Shown one piece after another: positions 13,523 through 23,730 of a stretch of 64,000 nt of DNA. Every line of letters starts with the position of its first letter. Within the stretch, counting starts at the first letter, position 1. Under the pieces are notes generated by a model. That model did no database searches. It saw only the letters and a program-made list of their open reading frames with translations, and was not told the origin of the DNA. A program made the translations under genes and the position numbers. The stretch covers positions 1 through 64,000 of the forward strand of contig NZ_BBRH01000013.1 of the NCBI RefSeq assembly GCF_002090055.1. The letters are read 5' to 3'. The DNA is from Demequina sp. NBRC 110051 (GTDB lineage: Bacteria > Actinomycetota > Actinomycetes > Actinomycetales > Demequinaceae).

Positions 13523-14692
13523 ATGTCTGACCTTCGCCTTTTCACCTCCGAATCCGTCACCGAGGGCCACCCCGACAAGGTGTGCGACCAGGTCTCCGAC
13601 GCGATCCTCGACGCCATGCTCGAGCAGGATCCCGCTGCGCGCGTTGCCGTGGAGACCATGGTGACGACCGGCCTGGTGCACGTCGCGGGCGAGGTCACCA
13701 CCGAGGCGTACGTCGACATTCCTGGCACCATCAGGGACGTCGTGACGGGGATTGGCTACACGTCCTCGAAGGTGGGCTTCGATGGTGACTCGTGCGGCGT
13801 GTCGGTGTCCATCGGGGAGCAGAGCCCAGACATCTGGGCCGGCGTGGGGTCCGCGACCGATACGGACGGCACCGAACTGGGCGCGGGCGACCAGGGCCTG
13901 ATGTTCGGCTATGCGTGCACCGACACGCCCGAGCTCATGCCGCTCCCCATCGCCATGGCTCACCGGCTCACCCAGCGCCTGGCGCACGTACGCAAGGACG
14001 GCGCCGTCGAGGGCCTGCGCCCGGATGGCAAGGCCCAGGTGACCATCGGCTACGACGGCGAGACGGCTCGCACCGTCGACACGGTGGTGCTGTCGAGCCA
14101 GCATCAGGAGTCGTGGGAGACGCAGGCGCTGCGCGCGGCGCTCGAGGAGGCCGTGATCGCGCCCGTCCTCGAGGGCTATGACCTCGATGCCACCGGCCAC
14201 CGCAGCCTCATCAACCCCACCGGTCGCTTCGAGATCGGCGGCCCCAAGGGCGACGCGGGCCTCACGGGCCGCAAGATCATCGTCGACACCTACGGCGGCA
14301 TGGCCCGTCACGGCGGCGGAGCCTTCAGCGGCAAGGATCCGTCGAAGGTGGACCGCTCTGCCGCGTACGCCATGCGATGGGTCGCCAAAAATGTCGTGGC
14401 CGCCGGCCTCGCCACGCGCTGTGAGGTGCAGGTCGCGTACGCCATCGGCACGGCGCACCCCGTAGGCCTGTACGTCGAGACGTTCGGCACCGCGACCGTC
14501 GACCCCGCGCGCATCGAGGCTGCGATCAAGGAGGTCTTCGACCTGCGGCCGACCGCGATCATCGACGCCCTCGACCTGCGCCGCCCCATCTACCGCGCAA
14601 CCGCCGCCTATGGCCACTTTGGCCGCGAGCTGCCCGACTTCACGTGGGAGCGGACCGACCGTGCCGAGGCGCTGGCGAGCGCGGCGCAGTAG
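13523..14692 (+). CDS. metK: S-adenosylmethionine synthase
   Basis: The enzyme makes SAM from methionine and ATP. The 389-residue protein has [16 protein letters not shown] near the N-terminus, the methionine-loop [12 protein letters not shown] at about residue 125 and [16 protein letters not shown] at about 270, all hallmarks of MetK. The open frame continues far upstream, but ATG 13523 gives the standard N-terminus and sits seven bases after a TAGGCT -10 box. priA follows after 30 bases. Confidence 0.96.
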   Translation: MSDLRLFTSESVTEGHPDKVCDQVSDAILDAMLEQDPAARVAVETMVTTGLVHVAGEVTTEAYVDIPGTIRDVVTGIGYTSSKVGFDGDSCGVSVSIGEQSPDIWAGVGSATDTDGTELGAGDQGLMFGYACTDTPELMPLPIAMAHRLTQRLAHVRKDGAVEGLRPDGKAQVTIGYDGETARTVDTVVLSSQHQESWETQALRAALEEAVIAPVLEGYDLDATGHRSLINPTGRFEIGGPKGDAGLTGRKIIVDTYGGMARHGGGAFSGKDPSKVDRSAAYAMRWVAKNVVAAGLATRCEVQVAYAIGTAHPVGLYVETFGTATVDPARIEAAIKEVFDLRPTAIIDALDLRRPIYRATAAYGHFGRELPDFTWERTDRAEALASAAQ

Positions 14693-14722
14693 GGGTGCGC
14701 GCCATCACCAGGACGCTCTGAC

Positions 14723-16789
14723 GTGACCGACTCTGTAGCGGGCGACGGCGCTCTCTTCGCGCTGCCGACGTCCGCGACGGCTCCCAAGTCAACGCGCGGC
14801 AAGTCAAAGGGCGTGGCGAAGCGGCAAAGGGACGAGCCACCGGAGGAAACGGGCCCCGTCGCACGCGTTCGCGTCGATAGCCCCCTGCCTCACCTCGACC
14901 AGGCATGGGACTACCGAGTCCCAGAGAAACTCGTCGACACCGTGAAGATAGGCTCTCGCGTGCGGGTGCTGATGAACGGGAAATTGGTCTCCGCCGTCGT
15001 CACTGACGTACTCGAGGAGAGCGACTTCGACGGAGCGTTGGCGAAGGTCCAGTCGTCCTCGAAGATGCCGTCCTTCACCGCGGACGCCGTTGCTCTCGCC
15101 CAGCACGTTGCGCGGCGGTACGGAGGCTCGACCTGGGATGTGTTGCGACTCATGGCGCCGCCGCGGGTGCTCGCGGTGGAGAAGCGCGAGTGGCCTTCGC
15201 CGGAGCCCGATCCCGCGTATGCGAAGGCACGCGCGCTCACCGCGCACGACCTTGTCGGAGCCGGTCTGAGCGTGGGACCGGGGGACCGCGTGGTCTGGCA
15301 GGGCCTACCCGACGAAAACCCACGCACTTCCGTGCCCGCCCAAGCTCTCGTCGAGGCGGCGCTGCAAGCGGTAGGCGAGACAGCATCGGCCATCCTGGTG
15401 GTTCCGGATGCCCGTGGGATCCGTGCGGTACTCGCCGAGTGCGAACGGCGGGGCCTCGCGCGCTGGACGTCGCGCGCCGGGGGACAGGTGGCGGTGCTGG
15501 ACTCGGACGACGGGCCTACGCAACGCTTCGGCTCTTACCTCGCTGCCATGCACGGGCACGCGCGCATCGTCGTCGGCACCCGGCCCGCGGTCATGCAGCC
15601 GGTCCCGCAGTTAGCCCTCCTGGCCTTGTGGGACGAGGCCAACACGGTCTACGAGGAGCTTCACGCCCCCTATCTGCACGCGCGCACGGTTGCGGCGATG
15701 CGCGCGGAGGATGGTTCCGCGGTCGTGATCGGCGGCTACGCGCTGAGCGCCGACGCGACCGCGCTCGTCGAGAACGGGTGGGCCCGCGCGGCGGTCCCGT
15801 CGCGAGACGTGGTGCGCGATGCGGTGCCAGCGATGGATGTGATGACCGCCGAGCGCCGTGAGGCCGAGGGGCCGAGCGGGTGGCACTGGATGCCAGGCAG
15901 CGCGTGGCGCTCGCTCACCAAGGCGCTCGAGAGCGGGCCCGTGGCGGTCATGGTGCCCCGTGCGGGCTACGTCCATGCGGCCGCGTGCGCCACGTGCGAC
16001 GCGTGGGCGGTGTGCCGGCAGTGCGAGTCGCCCCTCGCGCTGGCGAGCGCGGGCGCCGATCCAGTGTGCGTTGAGAACAAGCACCCGCAGCCCGATTGGC
16101 ACTGCCCCGAATGCCACGGCAACCGCCTCAAGCACCTGCGCCAGGGCATCGAACGCATCGCGGAACAACTGTCCAGGATGGCGCCTGGCGTGCCTCTGAC
16201 GGTGTCGAGCGCGGCCACGGGCGTCGTCGACGATCACGCCGTGACGGAAGGCATCGTCGTTGCCACGCCCGCGGCCCTCCCGGCCGTCGAGGGCGGTTAC
16301 GCACACCTCGTCGTCGTCGACGCAGGCGTGCCCGCGCATGCCGGGCTTGGTGCGGAGCTCAGGGCCGTACGGTGGTGGCTCAACGCATCGGCCCTGGTGC
16401 GAAGCCGCAGCGATGGGGGAGCGGTCACTGTGGTGGGCGAGCTGCCGGACGTGACCCGACGAGCGCTGTCGACGTGGTCGCCCGTGGACGCCGCGCGCGC
16501 CGAGTACGCCGAGCGTGCACCGCTGGGGTTCCCGCCTCATCGGCGCCACGTGCACGTCAGCGGCGACCAGTGGACGGTCGACGGTGCGCTCCGCGACGCC
16601 GGTGTGCGCGACGGACACGACGGCGCCACGGTGATCCCGCGCCCTGACGGTGCCTCGGTGCTGGTGCCACGGGGCCGCGCTCAGGCGGTCGTGGATGCGC
16701 TACGCGTCACGCAGCAGCGCCTGTCAGCCGGCGGCGGGAAGGCCGGGGAGCAGCTCCGGCTCAAGGTGGACGGGCCGCTGGATCTCTAG
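14723..16789 (+). CDS. priA: PriA-like primosomal protein N', ATPase motifs degenerate
   Basis: PriA restarts collapsed replication forks. The 688-residue protein keeps the 3'-DNA-binding N-terminal domain (DSPLPHLDQAWDYRVPEKL) and the zinc-binding cysteine region (CATC, CRQC, a lone C, CPEC; about residues 418-464). The helicase Walker A GKT is missing: the expected place reads PDENPRTS. Motif II DEEH is replaced by DEAN. This loss is known in actinobacterial PriA, so it probably loads or signals rather than unwinds. The start is GTG 14723. Located between metK and fmt as in relatives. Confidence 0.88.
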   Translation: MTDSVAGDGALFALPTSATAPKSTRGKSKGVAKRQRDEPPEETGPVARVRVDSPLPHLDQAWDYRVPEKLVDTVKIGSRVRVLMNGKLVSAVVTDVLEESDFDGALAKVQSSSKMPSFTADAVALAQHVARRYGGSTWDVLRLMAPPRVLAVEKREWPSPEPDPAYAKARALTAHDLVGAGLSVGPGDRVVWQGLPDENPRTSVPAQALVEAALQAVGETASAILVVPDARGIRAVLAECERRGLARWTSRAGGQVAVLDSDDGPTQRFGSYLAAMHGHARIVVGTRPAVMQPVPQLALLALWDEANTVYEELHAPYLHARTVAAMRAEDGSAVVIGGYALSADATALVENGWARAAVPSRDVVRDAVPAMDVMTAERREAEGPSGWHWMPGSAWRSLTKALESGPVAVMVPRAGYVHAAACATCDAWAVCRQCESPLALASAGADPVCVENKHPQPDWHCPECHGNRLKHLRQGIERIAEQLSRMAPGVPLTVSSAATGVVDDHAVTEGIVVATPAALPAVEGGYAHLVVVDAGVPAHAGLGAELRAVRWWLNASALVRSRSDGGAVTVVGELPDVTRRALSTWSPVDAARAEYAERAPLGFPPHRRHVHVSGDQWTVDGALRDAGVRDGHDGATVIPRPDGASVLVPRGRAQAVVDALRVTQQRLSAGGGKAGEQLRLKVDGPLDL

Positions 16790-16827
16790 CGTCCGACCAC
16801 GCGCAATACCCGTCGACGCACCCCGCC

Positions 16828-16833
16828 TACGAT
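16828..16833 (+). promoter_or_regulatory. -10 box of a leaderless fmt promoter
   Basis: TACGAT ends seven bases before ATG 16841 and favours this start over the ATG at 16832, which lies inside the hexamer. Confidence 0.6.
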
Positions 16834-16840
16834 GGTCCCT

Positions 16841-17776
16841 ATGCGCCTGATCTTCGCCGGAACCCCCGACGTCGCCGTGCCCGCGCTCGAGGCGCTGATC
16901 GCCTCGGAGCACGAGATTGCAGCGGTCATCACCCAACCCGACGCCCGCGGCAAGCGGGGCAAGACGCTGCACCCCAGCCCAGTCAAGGAAGCGGCCCAGG
17001 CACACGGCCTCACGGTCCTCGACCCCGCCGACGCCAAGGACCCCGAGTTCATCGCGCAGGTCGCCGCCCTTGAGGCCGACGCCGCCGCTGTCGTCGCCTA
17101 CGGCCAGATCCTGCGCCCCGCGCTGCTCGCCGCGACCGCGCACGGCTGGGTCAACCTGCACTTCTCGGTGCTGCCCGCCTGGCGCGGCGCCGCCCCGGTC
17201 CAGCGCAGTCTCATGGCCGGCGACGAGATCACGGGCGCCACGACCTTCCTGCTCGACAAGGGCATGGACACCGGCCCGGTCATCGGCACCATGACCGAGC
17301 GCATCCGTGCCATGGACACCGCCGGCGACCTCTTGGATCGCCTGGCGCAGGCCGGCGCGCCCTTCCTGCTGCAGTCCATCGAGGCACTGGTGAGCGGCGC
17401 CGCCGTCCCGCAGGCCCAGCCCGAGGACGGCGTGAGTCACGCCGCCAAGCTCACCCGCGAGGACGCCTATGTCGTCTGGGACCGCCCGGCACACATCGTT
17501 GATCGCCAGATCCGCGGCTGCACGCCCGCGCCCGGCGCGTGGACCACGCTGCCCGACGGCTCCGTCGCGAAGCTCGGCCCCGTGAGCCCCCTCGCCGACG
17601 GCCCCACCGGCACGCCCGGGCACGTGTTCGAGCACGACGGCCGTGTCGTCGTCGCGACCGGCTCGACCCCGGTCGCGCTTGGCACCATCGCGCCCGCGGG
17701 CAAGAAGCCCATGGCCGCCACCGACTGGTGGCGCGGCGCTCGCCTGGGCGAGGACGCCATCCTGGGGGAGGCGTGA
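16841..17776 (+). CDS. fmt: Methionyl-tRNA formyltransferase
   Basis: The enzyme formylates initiator Met-tRNA using 10-formyl-tetrahydrofolate. The 311-residue protein starts MRLIFAGTPDVAVPALEAL and has the catalytic Asn105 and His107 in NLHFSVLPAWRGAAPVQ, plus a C-terminal tRNA-binding domain. Start 16841 is preferred to ATG 16832 because the latter overlaps the -10 box TACGAT. The stop overlaps the rsmB ATG by one base (GTGATG). Confidence 0.95.
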   Translation: MRLIFAGTPDVAVPALEALIASEHEIAAVITQPDARGKRGKTLHPSPVKEAAQAHGLTVLDPADAKDPEFIAQVAALEADAAAVVAYGQILRPALLAATAHGWVNLHFSVLPAWRGAAPVQRSLMAGDEITGATTFLLDKGMDTGPVIGTMTERIRAMDTAGDLLDRLAQAGAPFLLQSIEALVSGAAVPQAQPEDGVSHAAKLTREDAYVVWDRPAHIVDRQIRGCTPAPGAWTTLPDGSVAKLGPVSPLADGPTGTPGHVFEHDGRVVVATGSTPVALGTIAPAGKKPMAATDWWRGARLGEDAILGEA

Positions 17777-19227
17777 TGGCGGCCGATGCGCCCCGCGGCT
17801 CGCGCTCGGAAGGCCAGCGCCGCTCGGGTCGCCCGCCCCGCACCGATCCCGCGCGACGCGCGGCCTTCGATGTCGCCTACGCCGTTGAGACCGAGGATGG
17901 CTACGCGAACCTCATCATGCCCGGCATCCTCAAGCAGCACCGCCTGAGTGGCCGGGACGCGGGCTTCGCCACGGAGTTGGCCTACGGCGCCCTTCGCGGC
18001 CGCGGGCTCTACGACGCGATCATCTCGGATGCCGCTCGCCGCCCCGCAGACTCCTTGGACCACGACCTCGTGGTCGCCCTGCGCCTGGGCGCTCACCAGG
18101 CCCTCGCCATGCGCGTTCCCGCGCACGCGGCGGTCTCCGAAACCGTCGACCTGGTCCGCGCCGTCAACGGCCGCGCCGCCGGGATCGCCAACGCCGTGAT
18201 GCGCCGCATCACCGAGCGCGACCTCGACACGTGGTTGGCCCGCGTCGCCCCTGGGACGAGCCGCGAGGCGCAGGCCATCCGTCACTCGCACCCCGCCTGG
18301 GTGGTGGGCGAGCTCGAGTACGCCCTGGCCGCCGACGGGCGCCCCGGCGAGCTGACGCAGCTCCTCGAGGCGGATAACACTCCTGCCTCAGTGACGCTCG
18401 TCGCGCGCCCCGGGCTGATCGATCGCGCGGAGCTCCAACGCCAGGCAGACGGCACTCCCACGGTGTACTCGCCGCTCGGCGTCACGCTCAAGGGCGGGGC
18501 ACCCGGTGACATCGACGCCGTCGCAGACGGCACTGCCGCGGTGCAGGACGAGGGCAGCCAGATCGCCGCTCTCGCGCTGGTGCACGCGGACGCCGCGATG
18601 CCTGGGCGCGCGCGTCCCGAGGGTGCACCCGGCGGCCCCGTCATCGACCCCGGCGAACGCTGGCTCGACATGTGCGCGGGCCCCGGAGGCAAGGCGGCCC
18701 TGCTCGCGGCGGCGGCCTCGGAGGGCATGGCGAACCTCGACGCACTCGAGCTCCACGAACACCGCGCCGACCTGGTTCGTCGCTCCCTCAAGGCCATCCC
18801 CGAGGGCGTTGCCACCGTGCACCGCGCCGACGCCCGCACCTGGGAGCCGTCCGAGCCGTACGACCGCATCCTGCTCGACGCCCCTTGCACTGGCCTCGGC
18901 GCCCTTCGGCGTCGACCCGAGGCGCGCTGGCGCAGGCGCATCGAGGACCTCGACGATTTGGTCGACCTCCAGCACGCCCTCATCGCGCACGCGGGCAGCC
19001 TGCTCGCCGAGGGCGGCGTGCTCGCCTACGTCACCTGCTCGCCCGTGCTCGCCGAAACCCTCGACGTGGTCCGCGACAGCGGACTCGTGACGCTCGATAC
19101 GCGACTGGCTGTCGCATCGGCCACCGGAACCGAGCCCAGCGAATGGGGGAGCGGTCCGCACGTCCAACTGTGGCCGCACGCCCATGGCACGGACGCGATG
19201 TTCATCCAACTGCTGACCCGGGCGTGA
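17776..19227 (+). CDS. rsmB: 16S rRNA m5C967 methyltransferase (Sun/Fmu family)
   Basis: The 483-residue protein has an N-terminal NusB-like RNA-binding domain (about residues 25-160) and a C-terminal SAM-dependent methyltransferase domain. The latter shows the SAM loop [14 protein letters not shown], the motif [17 protein letters not shown] and the catalytic TCSP cysteine. It methylates C967 of 16S rRNA in the family's characterised members. The ATG at 17776 overlaps the fmt stop; the frame extends upstream only within fmt. The first 20 residues are basic and disordered. Confidence 0.93.
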   Translation: MAADAPRGSRSEGQRRSGRPPRTDPARRAAFDVAYAVETEDGYANLIMPGILKQHRLSGRDAGFATELAYGALRGRGLYDAIISDAARRPADSLDHDLVVALRLGAHQALAMRVPAHAAVSETVDLVRAVNGRAAGIANAVMRRITERDLDTWLARVAPGTSREAQAIRHSHPAWVVGELEYALAADGRPGELTQLLEADNTPASVTLVARPGLIDRAELQRQADGTPTVYSPLGVTLKGGAPGDIDAVADGTAAVQDEGSQIAALALVHADAAMPGRARPEGAPGGPVIDPGERWLDMCAGPGGKAALLAAAASEGMANLDALELHEHRADLVRRSLKAIPEGVATVHRADARTWEPSEPYDRILLDAPCTGLGALRRRPEARWRRRIEDLDDLVDLQHALIAHAGSLLAEGGVLAYVTCSPVLAETLDVVRDSGLVTLDTRLAVASATGTEPSEWGSGPHVQLWPHAHGTDAMFIQLLTRA

Positions 19228-19244
19228 GGCTGGCTGCCAGCGGC

Positions 19245-19250
19245 TACGCT
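19245..19250 (+). promoter_or_regulatory. -10 box of a leaderless rpe promoter
   Basis: TACGCT ends six bases before ATG 19257. It would drive rpe and the rib genes separately from fmt-rsmB. Confidence 0.6.
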
Positions 19251-19256
19251 CGGGGT

Positions 19257-19925
19257 ATGGGTATGCAGATCGCCCCGTCCATCCTGTCCGCGGACTTTGC
19301 GAATCTCGAGCGCGAGATCGTCAAGGTCGACACCGCCGACTGGCTCCATGTCGACGTCATGGACGGCCACTTTGTGCCGAACCTGACGCTCGGGCTGCCG
19401 GTACTCGAACGCATCGCCGAAGTCTCGCCGATGCCTATCGACGCGCACCTCATGATCGAAAACCCCGATCACTGGGCGCCGCGCTACGCCGAGGCCGGTG
19501 CGACGTCGGTGACGTTCCACTACGAGGCCGCCAAAGACCCCAAGGCCATTGCACGCGACCTGCGCAAGCTGGGTGCTCGGGCCTCGGTGGCCCTCAAGCC
19601 CGGCACTCCCGTCGACGCGATCTTGGACGACCTCGCCGAGTTCGACATGGTGCTCGTCATGACCGTCGAGCCCGGCTTCGGTGGCCAGGAGTTCATGCCC
19701 GACATGATGGACAAGGTGCGGGCGCTGCGCGCGGCCTCAGATGCCGCGGGCCGGAACCTGTGGATCCAGACCGATGGCGGCATCGCGCGCGACACGATCG
19801 AGACCGTCGCTCGTGCGGGAGGCGACATCTTTGTGGCGGGATCGGCGGTGTACGGAGCCGCGGACCCGGCGGCCGAGGTGAACGCCCTGCGCGATCTTGC
19901 CGCCGCGGCGGTGGCGCGTGACTGA
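19257..19925 (+). CDS. rpe: Ribulose-phosphate 3-epimerase
   Basis: The enzyme interconverts ribulose 5-phosphate and xylulose 5-phosphate in the pentose phosphate pathway. The 222-residue TIM barrel shows [10 protein letters not shown], the metal site [12 protein letters not shown], the VEPGFGGQ phosphate loop and the closing DGGI and GSAVYG motifs. The start at 19257 follows a -10 box by six bases; ATG 19263 two codons later is possible. The end overlaps ribD by eight bases. Coupling to ribD makes sense because ribulose 5-phosphate is also the RibB substrate. Confidence 0.95.
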   Translation: MGMQIAPSILSADFANLEREIVKVDTADWLHVDVMDGHFVPNLTLGLPVLERIAEVSPMPIDAHLMIENPDHWAPRYAEAGATSVTFHYEAAKDPKAIARDLRKLGARASVALKPGTPVDAILDDLAEFDMVLVMTVEPGFGGQEFMPDMMDKVRALRAASDAAGRNLWIQTDGGIARDTIETVARAGGDIFVAGSAVYGAADPAAEVNALRDLAAAAVARD

Positions 19926-20985
19926 CGGCGGAGGACTCGACGCCGGCTTCTTGGCGCCTCCCACGGACCCCGCCGGCCTCACGCCCGAGCAGGCCATGGA
20001 CCTCGCCGTGGTGCTCGCGGGCAACGGTCCCGCGTTCGGACCCAACCCGCGCGTGGGCTGCGTCATCACGGATGACCGCGGCCGCGTCCTGGGCCAGGGC
20101 TGGCACAAGGGCGCCGGCACACCCCACGCGGAGGTCGCCGCGCTGGCGAATGCCCGCGAGCGCGGAGCGAACGTCGCAGGCGCCACCGCCCACGTCACGC
20201 TCGAACCGTGTAACCACACGGGACGTACGGGACCGTGCGCCGATGCGCTGACGGATGCCGGCATCGGCCGCGTGTACTACGCCGTCAAGGACCCGGGTGA
20301 CGCCTCCGCGGGAGGCGCCTCGACACTCAACGCTCGCGGCATCCCCGCCGAGCATCACTCGCACGGCGGCGCCCTCGCCATCACGGAACGCTGGCGCCAC
20401 GCGATGGAGCGGGGCCGGCCCTACGTGATCGCGAAGTGGGCCGCGACGCTCGATGGCCGCATGGCAGCCGCCGACGGCACCAGCTTCTGGATCACGGGCG
20501 AGGCCGCGCGCGAGCACGCCCACCAGGTGCGTGGCTCCGTCGACGCGATCGCCGTCGGCACCGCGACCGTCGAGATGGACGATCCGTCGCTCTCCGCCCG
20601 CCCAGGCGGTACCGAGGCGGGTCACCAGCCGCTGCGCGTGGTGGTGGGCTCGCGGGACACGAGCGCCGCCAAGGTCTGGCGCGATGACAATGTCGTGGGC
20701 ATTGCCACCCACAAGCCCGAGGAGGTCCTTGCGGCCCTGTGGGCGCGCGAGGTCCGCACGCTCGTCGTCGAGGGAGGGCCTACACTGCTCAGCGCCTTCC
20801 TTCGCGCACGCCTCGTGGACGAGATCAATGCCTACATCGCACCCGCCCTGCTCGGTTCGGGACCGTCGGTGGTGGCAGACCTGGGAATCGGGACCATGGC
20901 CGGCGCGTTGAGGGGTCAGAACGTGACCGCGACGCGCCTGGGCGCCGACACGCTGGTCACCGCTCATCTTTCTGGAGGAATCTGA
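19918..20985 (+). CDS. ribD: Riboflavin-specific deaminase / 5-amino-6-(5-phosphoribosylamino)uracil reductase
   Basis: This bifunctional riboflavin enzyme of 355 residues has an N-terminal zinc deaminase (HAEVAAL and [13 protein letters not shown] supply the His, Glu and Cys ligands) and a C-terminal NADPH reductase from about residue 155. The GTG at 19918 overlaps the rpe end and starts right before the conserved [11 protein letters not shown] helix. A further in-frame start exists upstream inside rpe but lacks support. The stop overlaps ribE as TGATG. No FMN riboswitch is visible upstream. Confidence 0.93.
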   Translation: MTDGGGLDAGFLAPPTDPAGLTPEQAMDLAVVLAGNGPAFGPNPRVGCVITDDRGRVLGQGWHKGAGTPHAEVAALANARERGANVAGATAHVTLEPCNHTGRTGPCADALTDAGIGRVYYAVKDPGDASAGGASTLNARGIPAEHHSHGGALAITERWRHAMERGRPYVIAKWAATLDGRMAAADGTSFWITGEAAREHAHQVRGSVDAIAVGTATVEMDDPSLSARPGGTEAGHQPLRVVVGSRDTSAAKVWRDDNVVGIATHKPEEVLAALWAREVRTLVVEGGPTLLSAFLRARLVDEINAYIAPALLGSGPSVVADLGIGTMAGALRGQNVTATRLGADTLVTAHLSGGI

Positions 20986-21575
20986 TGTTCACCGGCATCG
21001 TCGAGACCGTCGGCACGGTCGCGTCCGTGGTCGAAAGCGGATCGACCGCTCAACTCACCATTCGGTCCACGGTGGACGGCGACTACGTTCACGGCGAGTC
21101 GATCGCGGTTAACGGCGTGTGCCTGACTGTCGCGTCGTTTGACGGCGACACCTGGACGGCCGATGTCATGCGCATCACCCTCGAGACCACGGCCCTGTCC
21201 GGGGTCGCCGAGGGCGACCGCGTCAACATCGAGCGGGCGCTCAGGGCCGATGCTCGCTTGGGTGGGCACATGCTGCTGGGCCACGTGGATGGAACGGCAA
21301 CCCTTGTCGCCGTCGACAAGCAGCCCGAGTGGACCGACCTCACCTTCGAGATCCCCGCGGACCTTGAGAAGTACGTGGTGCGCAAAGGTTCGATCGCCCT
21401 CAACGGCACGTCGCTGACCGTCGCGGAGCTCGAGGGTCGTCACGTCACCGTGTCACTCATCCCCACCACGCTCACCGAGACCACGTTCGGGGACCTGACT
21501 ATTGGCGACCGCGCCAACGTCGAGGTCGACGTGATCGGCAAATACGTCGAGAAGATGCTGGGGGAGCGGGCATGA
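20985..21575 (+). CDS. ribE: Riboflavin synthase alpha chain
   Basis: The 196-residue protein converts two 6,7-dimethyl-8-ribityllumazine molecules to riboflavin and a pyrimidinedione. Two repeated lumazine-binding barrels are present. The first begins with the diagnostic MFTGIVE; each has an (I/A)(A/L)NG(V/T)(C/S)LTV strand, at about residues 43-50 and 140-147. GGAGGA precedes the ATG. The start overlaps the ribD stop and the end overlaps ribBA by ATGA, indicating tight coupling. Confidence 0.95.
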   Translation: MFTGIVETVGTVASVVESGSTAQLTIRSTVDGDYVHGESIAVNGVCLTVASFDGDTWTADVMRITLETTALSGVAEGDRVNIERALRADARLGGHMLLGHVDGTATLVAVDKQPEWTDLTFEIPADLEKYVVRKGSIALNGTSLTVAELEGRHVTVSLIPTTLTETTFGDLTIGDRANVEVDVIGKYVEKMLGERA

Positions 21576-22834
21576 GCGCGACTGAGGTGAGCGGCGCCGC
21601 CGAGGCCACCGCGCGTATCGAGCGCGCCCTGCAGGACCTGCGCGACGGCAAGCCCGTCCTGGTCGCCGACTCCCACGCGCGGGAGAACGAAGCCGACTTC
21701 ATCATGGCCGCGCAGACCTCCACGTCCGAGTGGATCGCGTGGGGCATCCGGCACTCGTCCGGCTACCTGTGTGCACCCATGCCCGGCCCCAAGGCCGATG
21801 CCCTGAATCTTCCGCTCATGGTCCCCAACAGCCAGGACCCGCGCCGCACCGCCTATACGGTCTCCGTGGACGCCGCCGAGGGCGTGACCACCGGTATCTC
21901 CGCAGCCGACCGTCACCGCACGCTGCAGGTGTTGGCGAATCCCGAGGCCTGCCCGGACGACGTCATCCGTCCCGGACACGTCCTGCCGCTGCGCGCCGTC
22001 GCCGGAGGAGTGCTGCATCGCCCCGGCCACACCGAGGCCGCCGTGGACCTCTGCCGCCTGGCCGGGCTGGAGCCCGTGGGCGTCATCGCCGAGATGGTCA
22101 ACGACGACGGCACCATGATGCGCTACGGCGACGCGACGGCCCTGGCCGAGCGCGAGGGCCTGGTCTTCATGACCATCGAGGAGCTCATCGACTACCGGCG
22201 CGCCCAGGGCGACGAGCCCATCGCCGTCGAGCCCGCGCCCCACCGCGTGGTCGCACTGGGCGAGGCGCGCCTGCCCACCCGCCACGGCGTGGTGACGATC
22301 CATGGCTACCGCGACGCCCGCACGGGCGAGGAGCACGTGGCGCTCACGGCGCCGGTGCCCGACGGTGGCACCCCGGTGGTGCGCGTGCACTCCGAGTGCC
22401 TCACGGGTGATGCCTTCGGATCGCTGCGCTGTGACTGCGGCCCCCAACTGGACGCCGCCATCGCGCGCGTCGCCGCCGAGGGCGGCGCGGTGGTGTACTT
22501 GCGAGGCCACGAGGGTCGCGGCATCGGCATCGTGGCGAAGATCCAGGCGTACGCGCTGCAGGATCAGGGTCGCGACACGGTCGACGCCAACACCGAGCTG
22601 GGCCTCCCCGTGGACAGGCGCGAGTACGGTGCCGCCTCCGCGATTCTGACCGACCTGGGCCTCACGGAGGTGCGGCTCATGACCAACAACCCCGCGAAGG
22701 TCGAGGCGATGAAGGCCTCGGGCATTTCCGTCACGGAGCGGGTGCCGCACCACTACGGCGAGCATCCCGAGAACGCCCAGTACCTGCTGACCAAGATCGA
22801 ACGCATGGGACACCTGCTAGGAGACAACGCATGA
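21572..22834 (+). CDS. ribBA: 3,4-dihydroxy-2-butanone 4-phosphate synthase / GTP cyclohydrolase II
   Basis: The 420-residue fusion makes both riboflavin precursors. RibB (about 1-220) has a RENEADF segment in place of the usual RENEGD, an Ala-for-Gly change near the Mg site. RibA (about 225-415) has the zinc motif [20 protein letters not shown] and the GTP-site GRGIG. Both ends overlap neighbours by ATGA. A separate monofunctional RibA is encoded at 40790, so GTP cyclohydrolase II is duplicated in this genome. Confidence 0.94.
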   Translation: MSATEVSGAAEATARIERALQDLRDGKPVLVADSHARENEADFIMAAQTSTSEWIAWGIRHSSGYLCAPMPGPKADALNLPLMVPNSQDPRRTAYTVSVDAAEGVTTGISAADRHRTLQVLANPEACPDDVIRPGHVLPLRAVAGGVLHRPGHTEAAVDLCRLAGLEPVGVIAEMVNDDGTMMRYGDATALAEREGLVFMTIEELIDYRRAQGDEPIAVEPAPHRVVALGEARLPTRHGVVTIHGYRDARTGEEHVALTAPVPDGGTPVVRVHSECLTGDAFGSLRCDCGPQLDAAIARVAAEGGAVVYLRGHEGRGIGIVAKIQAYALQDQGRDTVDANTELGLPVDRREYGAASAILTDLGLTEVRLMTNNPAKVEAMKASGISVTERVPHHYGEHPENAQYLLTKIERMGHLLGDNA

Positions 22835-23295
22835 GTGGAGACGGCGCACCGGAGCTCAAGGTCGACGGCCGGGGCCTGAAGATCGAGATCGTCGCGAGCC
22901 TGTGGCACACCGACGTCATGGACGGCCTGGTGGCCGGCGCCGTGCGCGCGGCCCAGGAGGCCGGCGCCGACTACCGTGTGACCCGCGTGGCGGGCGCGTT
23001 CGAGCTGACTGTCGTCGCGGAGAAGCTCGCGCGTGCCGGGGCCGATGCCATCGCCGCTCTCGGTGTCGTGGTCCAGGGCGAGACCCCTCACTTCGAGTAT
23101 GTGTGTGCCTCCGCGACGGACGGCCTCACCGCCGTCGCCCGCGAGCACGCCGTGCCGGTGGGCTTTGGCCTGCTCACCGTCGACGACGTCCAGCAGGCGC
23201 TCGACCGTGCCGGGCTCGAGGGCTCCAAGGAGGACAAGGGCGCCGAGGCCGTCGAGGCCGCCCTGTCCACCGCGCTGATCCTGCGCGGCCTGTAG
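22831..23295 (+). CDS. ribH: 6,7-dimethyl-8-ribityllumazine synthase
   Basis: The 154-residue protein condenses the RibB and RibD products to lumazine and usually forms 60-mer or pentameric shells. It has the substrate-binding VAGAFEL (normally PGAFEL) and GETPHFEYV with the catalytic His. It closes the rpe-rib operon through an ATGA overlap with ribBA. An intergenic inverted-repeat element follows directly (23304-23403) and probably ends transcription. Confidence 0.94.
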   Translation: MSGDGAPELKVDGRGLKIEIVASLWHTDVMDGLVAGAVRAAQEAGADYRVTRVAGAFELTVVAEKLARAGADAIAALGVVVQGETPHFEYVCASATDGLTAVAREHAVPVGFGLLTVDDVQQALDRAGLEGSKEDKGAEAVEAALSTALILRGL

Positions 23296-23303
23296 CCCCC
23301 ACC

Positions 23304-23403
23304 CCGACAGTTCGAACCGGATCCCGGTGCGCCACCCGGAGTGTCGGGACTAGTCGCTCGCGCTCCACCGGCGTGTCGGCGCCGTGCCGGTTCAAACTGT
23401 CGG
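23304..23403. repeat. Intergenic element A, 100 bp with 17-bp inverted ends
   Basis: The ends CCGACAGTTCGAACCGG (23304-23320) and CCGGTTCAAACTGTCGG (23387-23403) are inverted copies with one mismatch. The interior includes GGCGTGTCG (23370-23378), also found in elements at 31370-31456 and 49726-49823. It separates the rib operon from hisE and could terminate transcription or be a small non-autonomous element. Confidence 0.6.
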
Positions 23404-23444
23404 AGCAACGGGCGTGCGGTTCGCCCCGTCCCGCGCGACCCCAC

Positions 23445-23450
23445 TAGGCT
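23445..23450 (+). promoter_or_regulatory. -10 box of a leaderless hisE promoter
   Basis: TAGGCT ends six bases before GTG 23457. Confidence 0.65.
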
Positions 23451-23456
23451 GGCCGC

Positions 23457-23720
23457 GTGAAGACGTTCGAGAGCCTGTTTGAGGAGTTGCAGCGTCGCGC
23501 CACGGAGCGTCCGGAGGGATCCGGCACCGTCGCGATGCTCGACAAGGGAGTCCACGCGATCGGCAAGAAGTTGGTCGAGGAGGCTGCCGAGTCCTGGATG
23601 GCCTGCGAGCATCAAAGCGACGAGGAGGCGGCTGAGGAACTCTCCCAGCTGCTCTACTGGGCCCAGGTGATGATGGTCGCCAAGGGCATCTCTCTCGACG
23701 ACGTCTACAAGAACCTCTGA
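23457..23720 (+). CDS. hisE: Phosphoribosyl-ATP pyrophosphatase
   Basis: The 87-residue protein hydrolyses phosphoribosyl-ATP in the second step of histidine synthesis. It has the all-alpha MazG-like fold with the metal-binding KKLVEEAAE and [15 protein letters not shown] helices. A stand-alone HisE paired with HisG is the actinobacterial arrangement. The GTG start sits six bases after TAGGCT, implying a leaderless transcript. hisG starts ten bases after the stop. Confidence 0.95.
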   Translation: MKTFESLFEELQRRATERPEGSGTVAMLDKGVHAIGKKLVEEAAESWMACEHQSDEEAAEELSQLLYWAQVMMVAKGISLDDVYKNL

Positions 23721-23730
23721 GGTAAACCCC

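Noticed and set aside
19228-19256. FMN riboswitch before the rpe-rib genes
   Set aside because: The gap after rsmB is only 29 bases and no RFN-element pattern is present before any rib gene, including ribA at 40790.
23304-23403. Element A as an insertion sequence or tRNA gene
   Set aside because: It encodes no transposase, is only 100 bp, and does not fold as a cloverleaf with a recognisable anticodon arm. No target duplication was identified.
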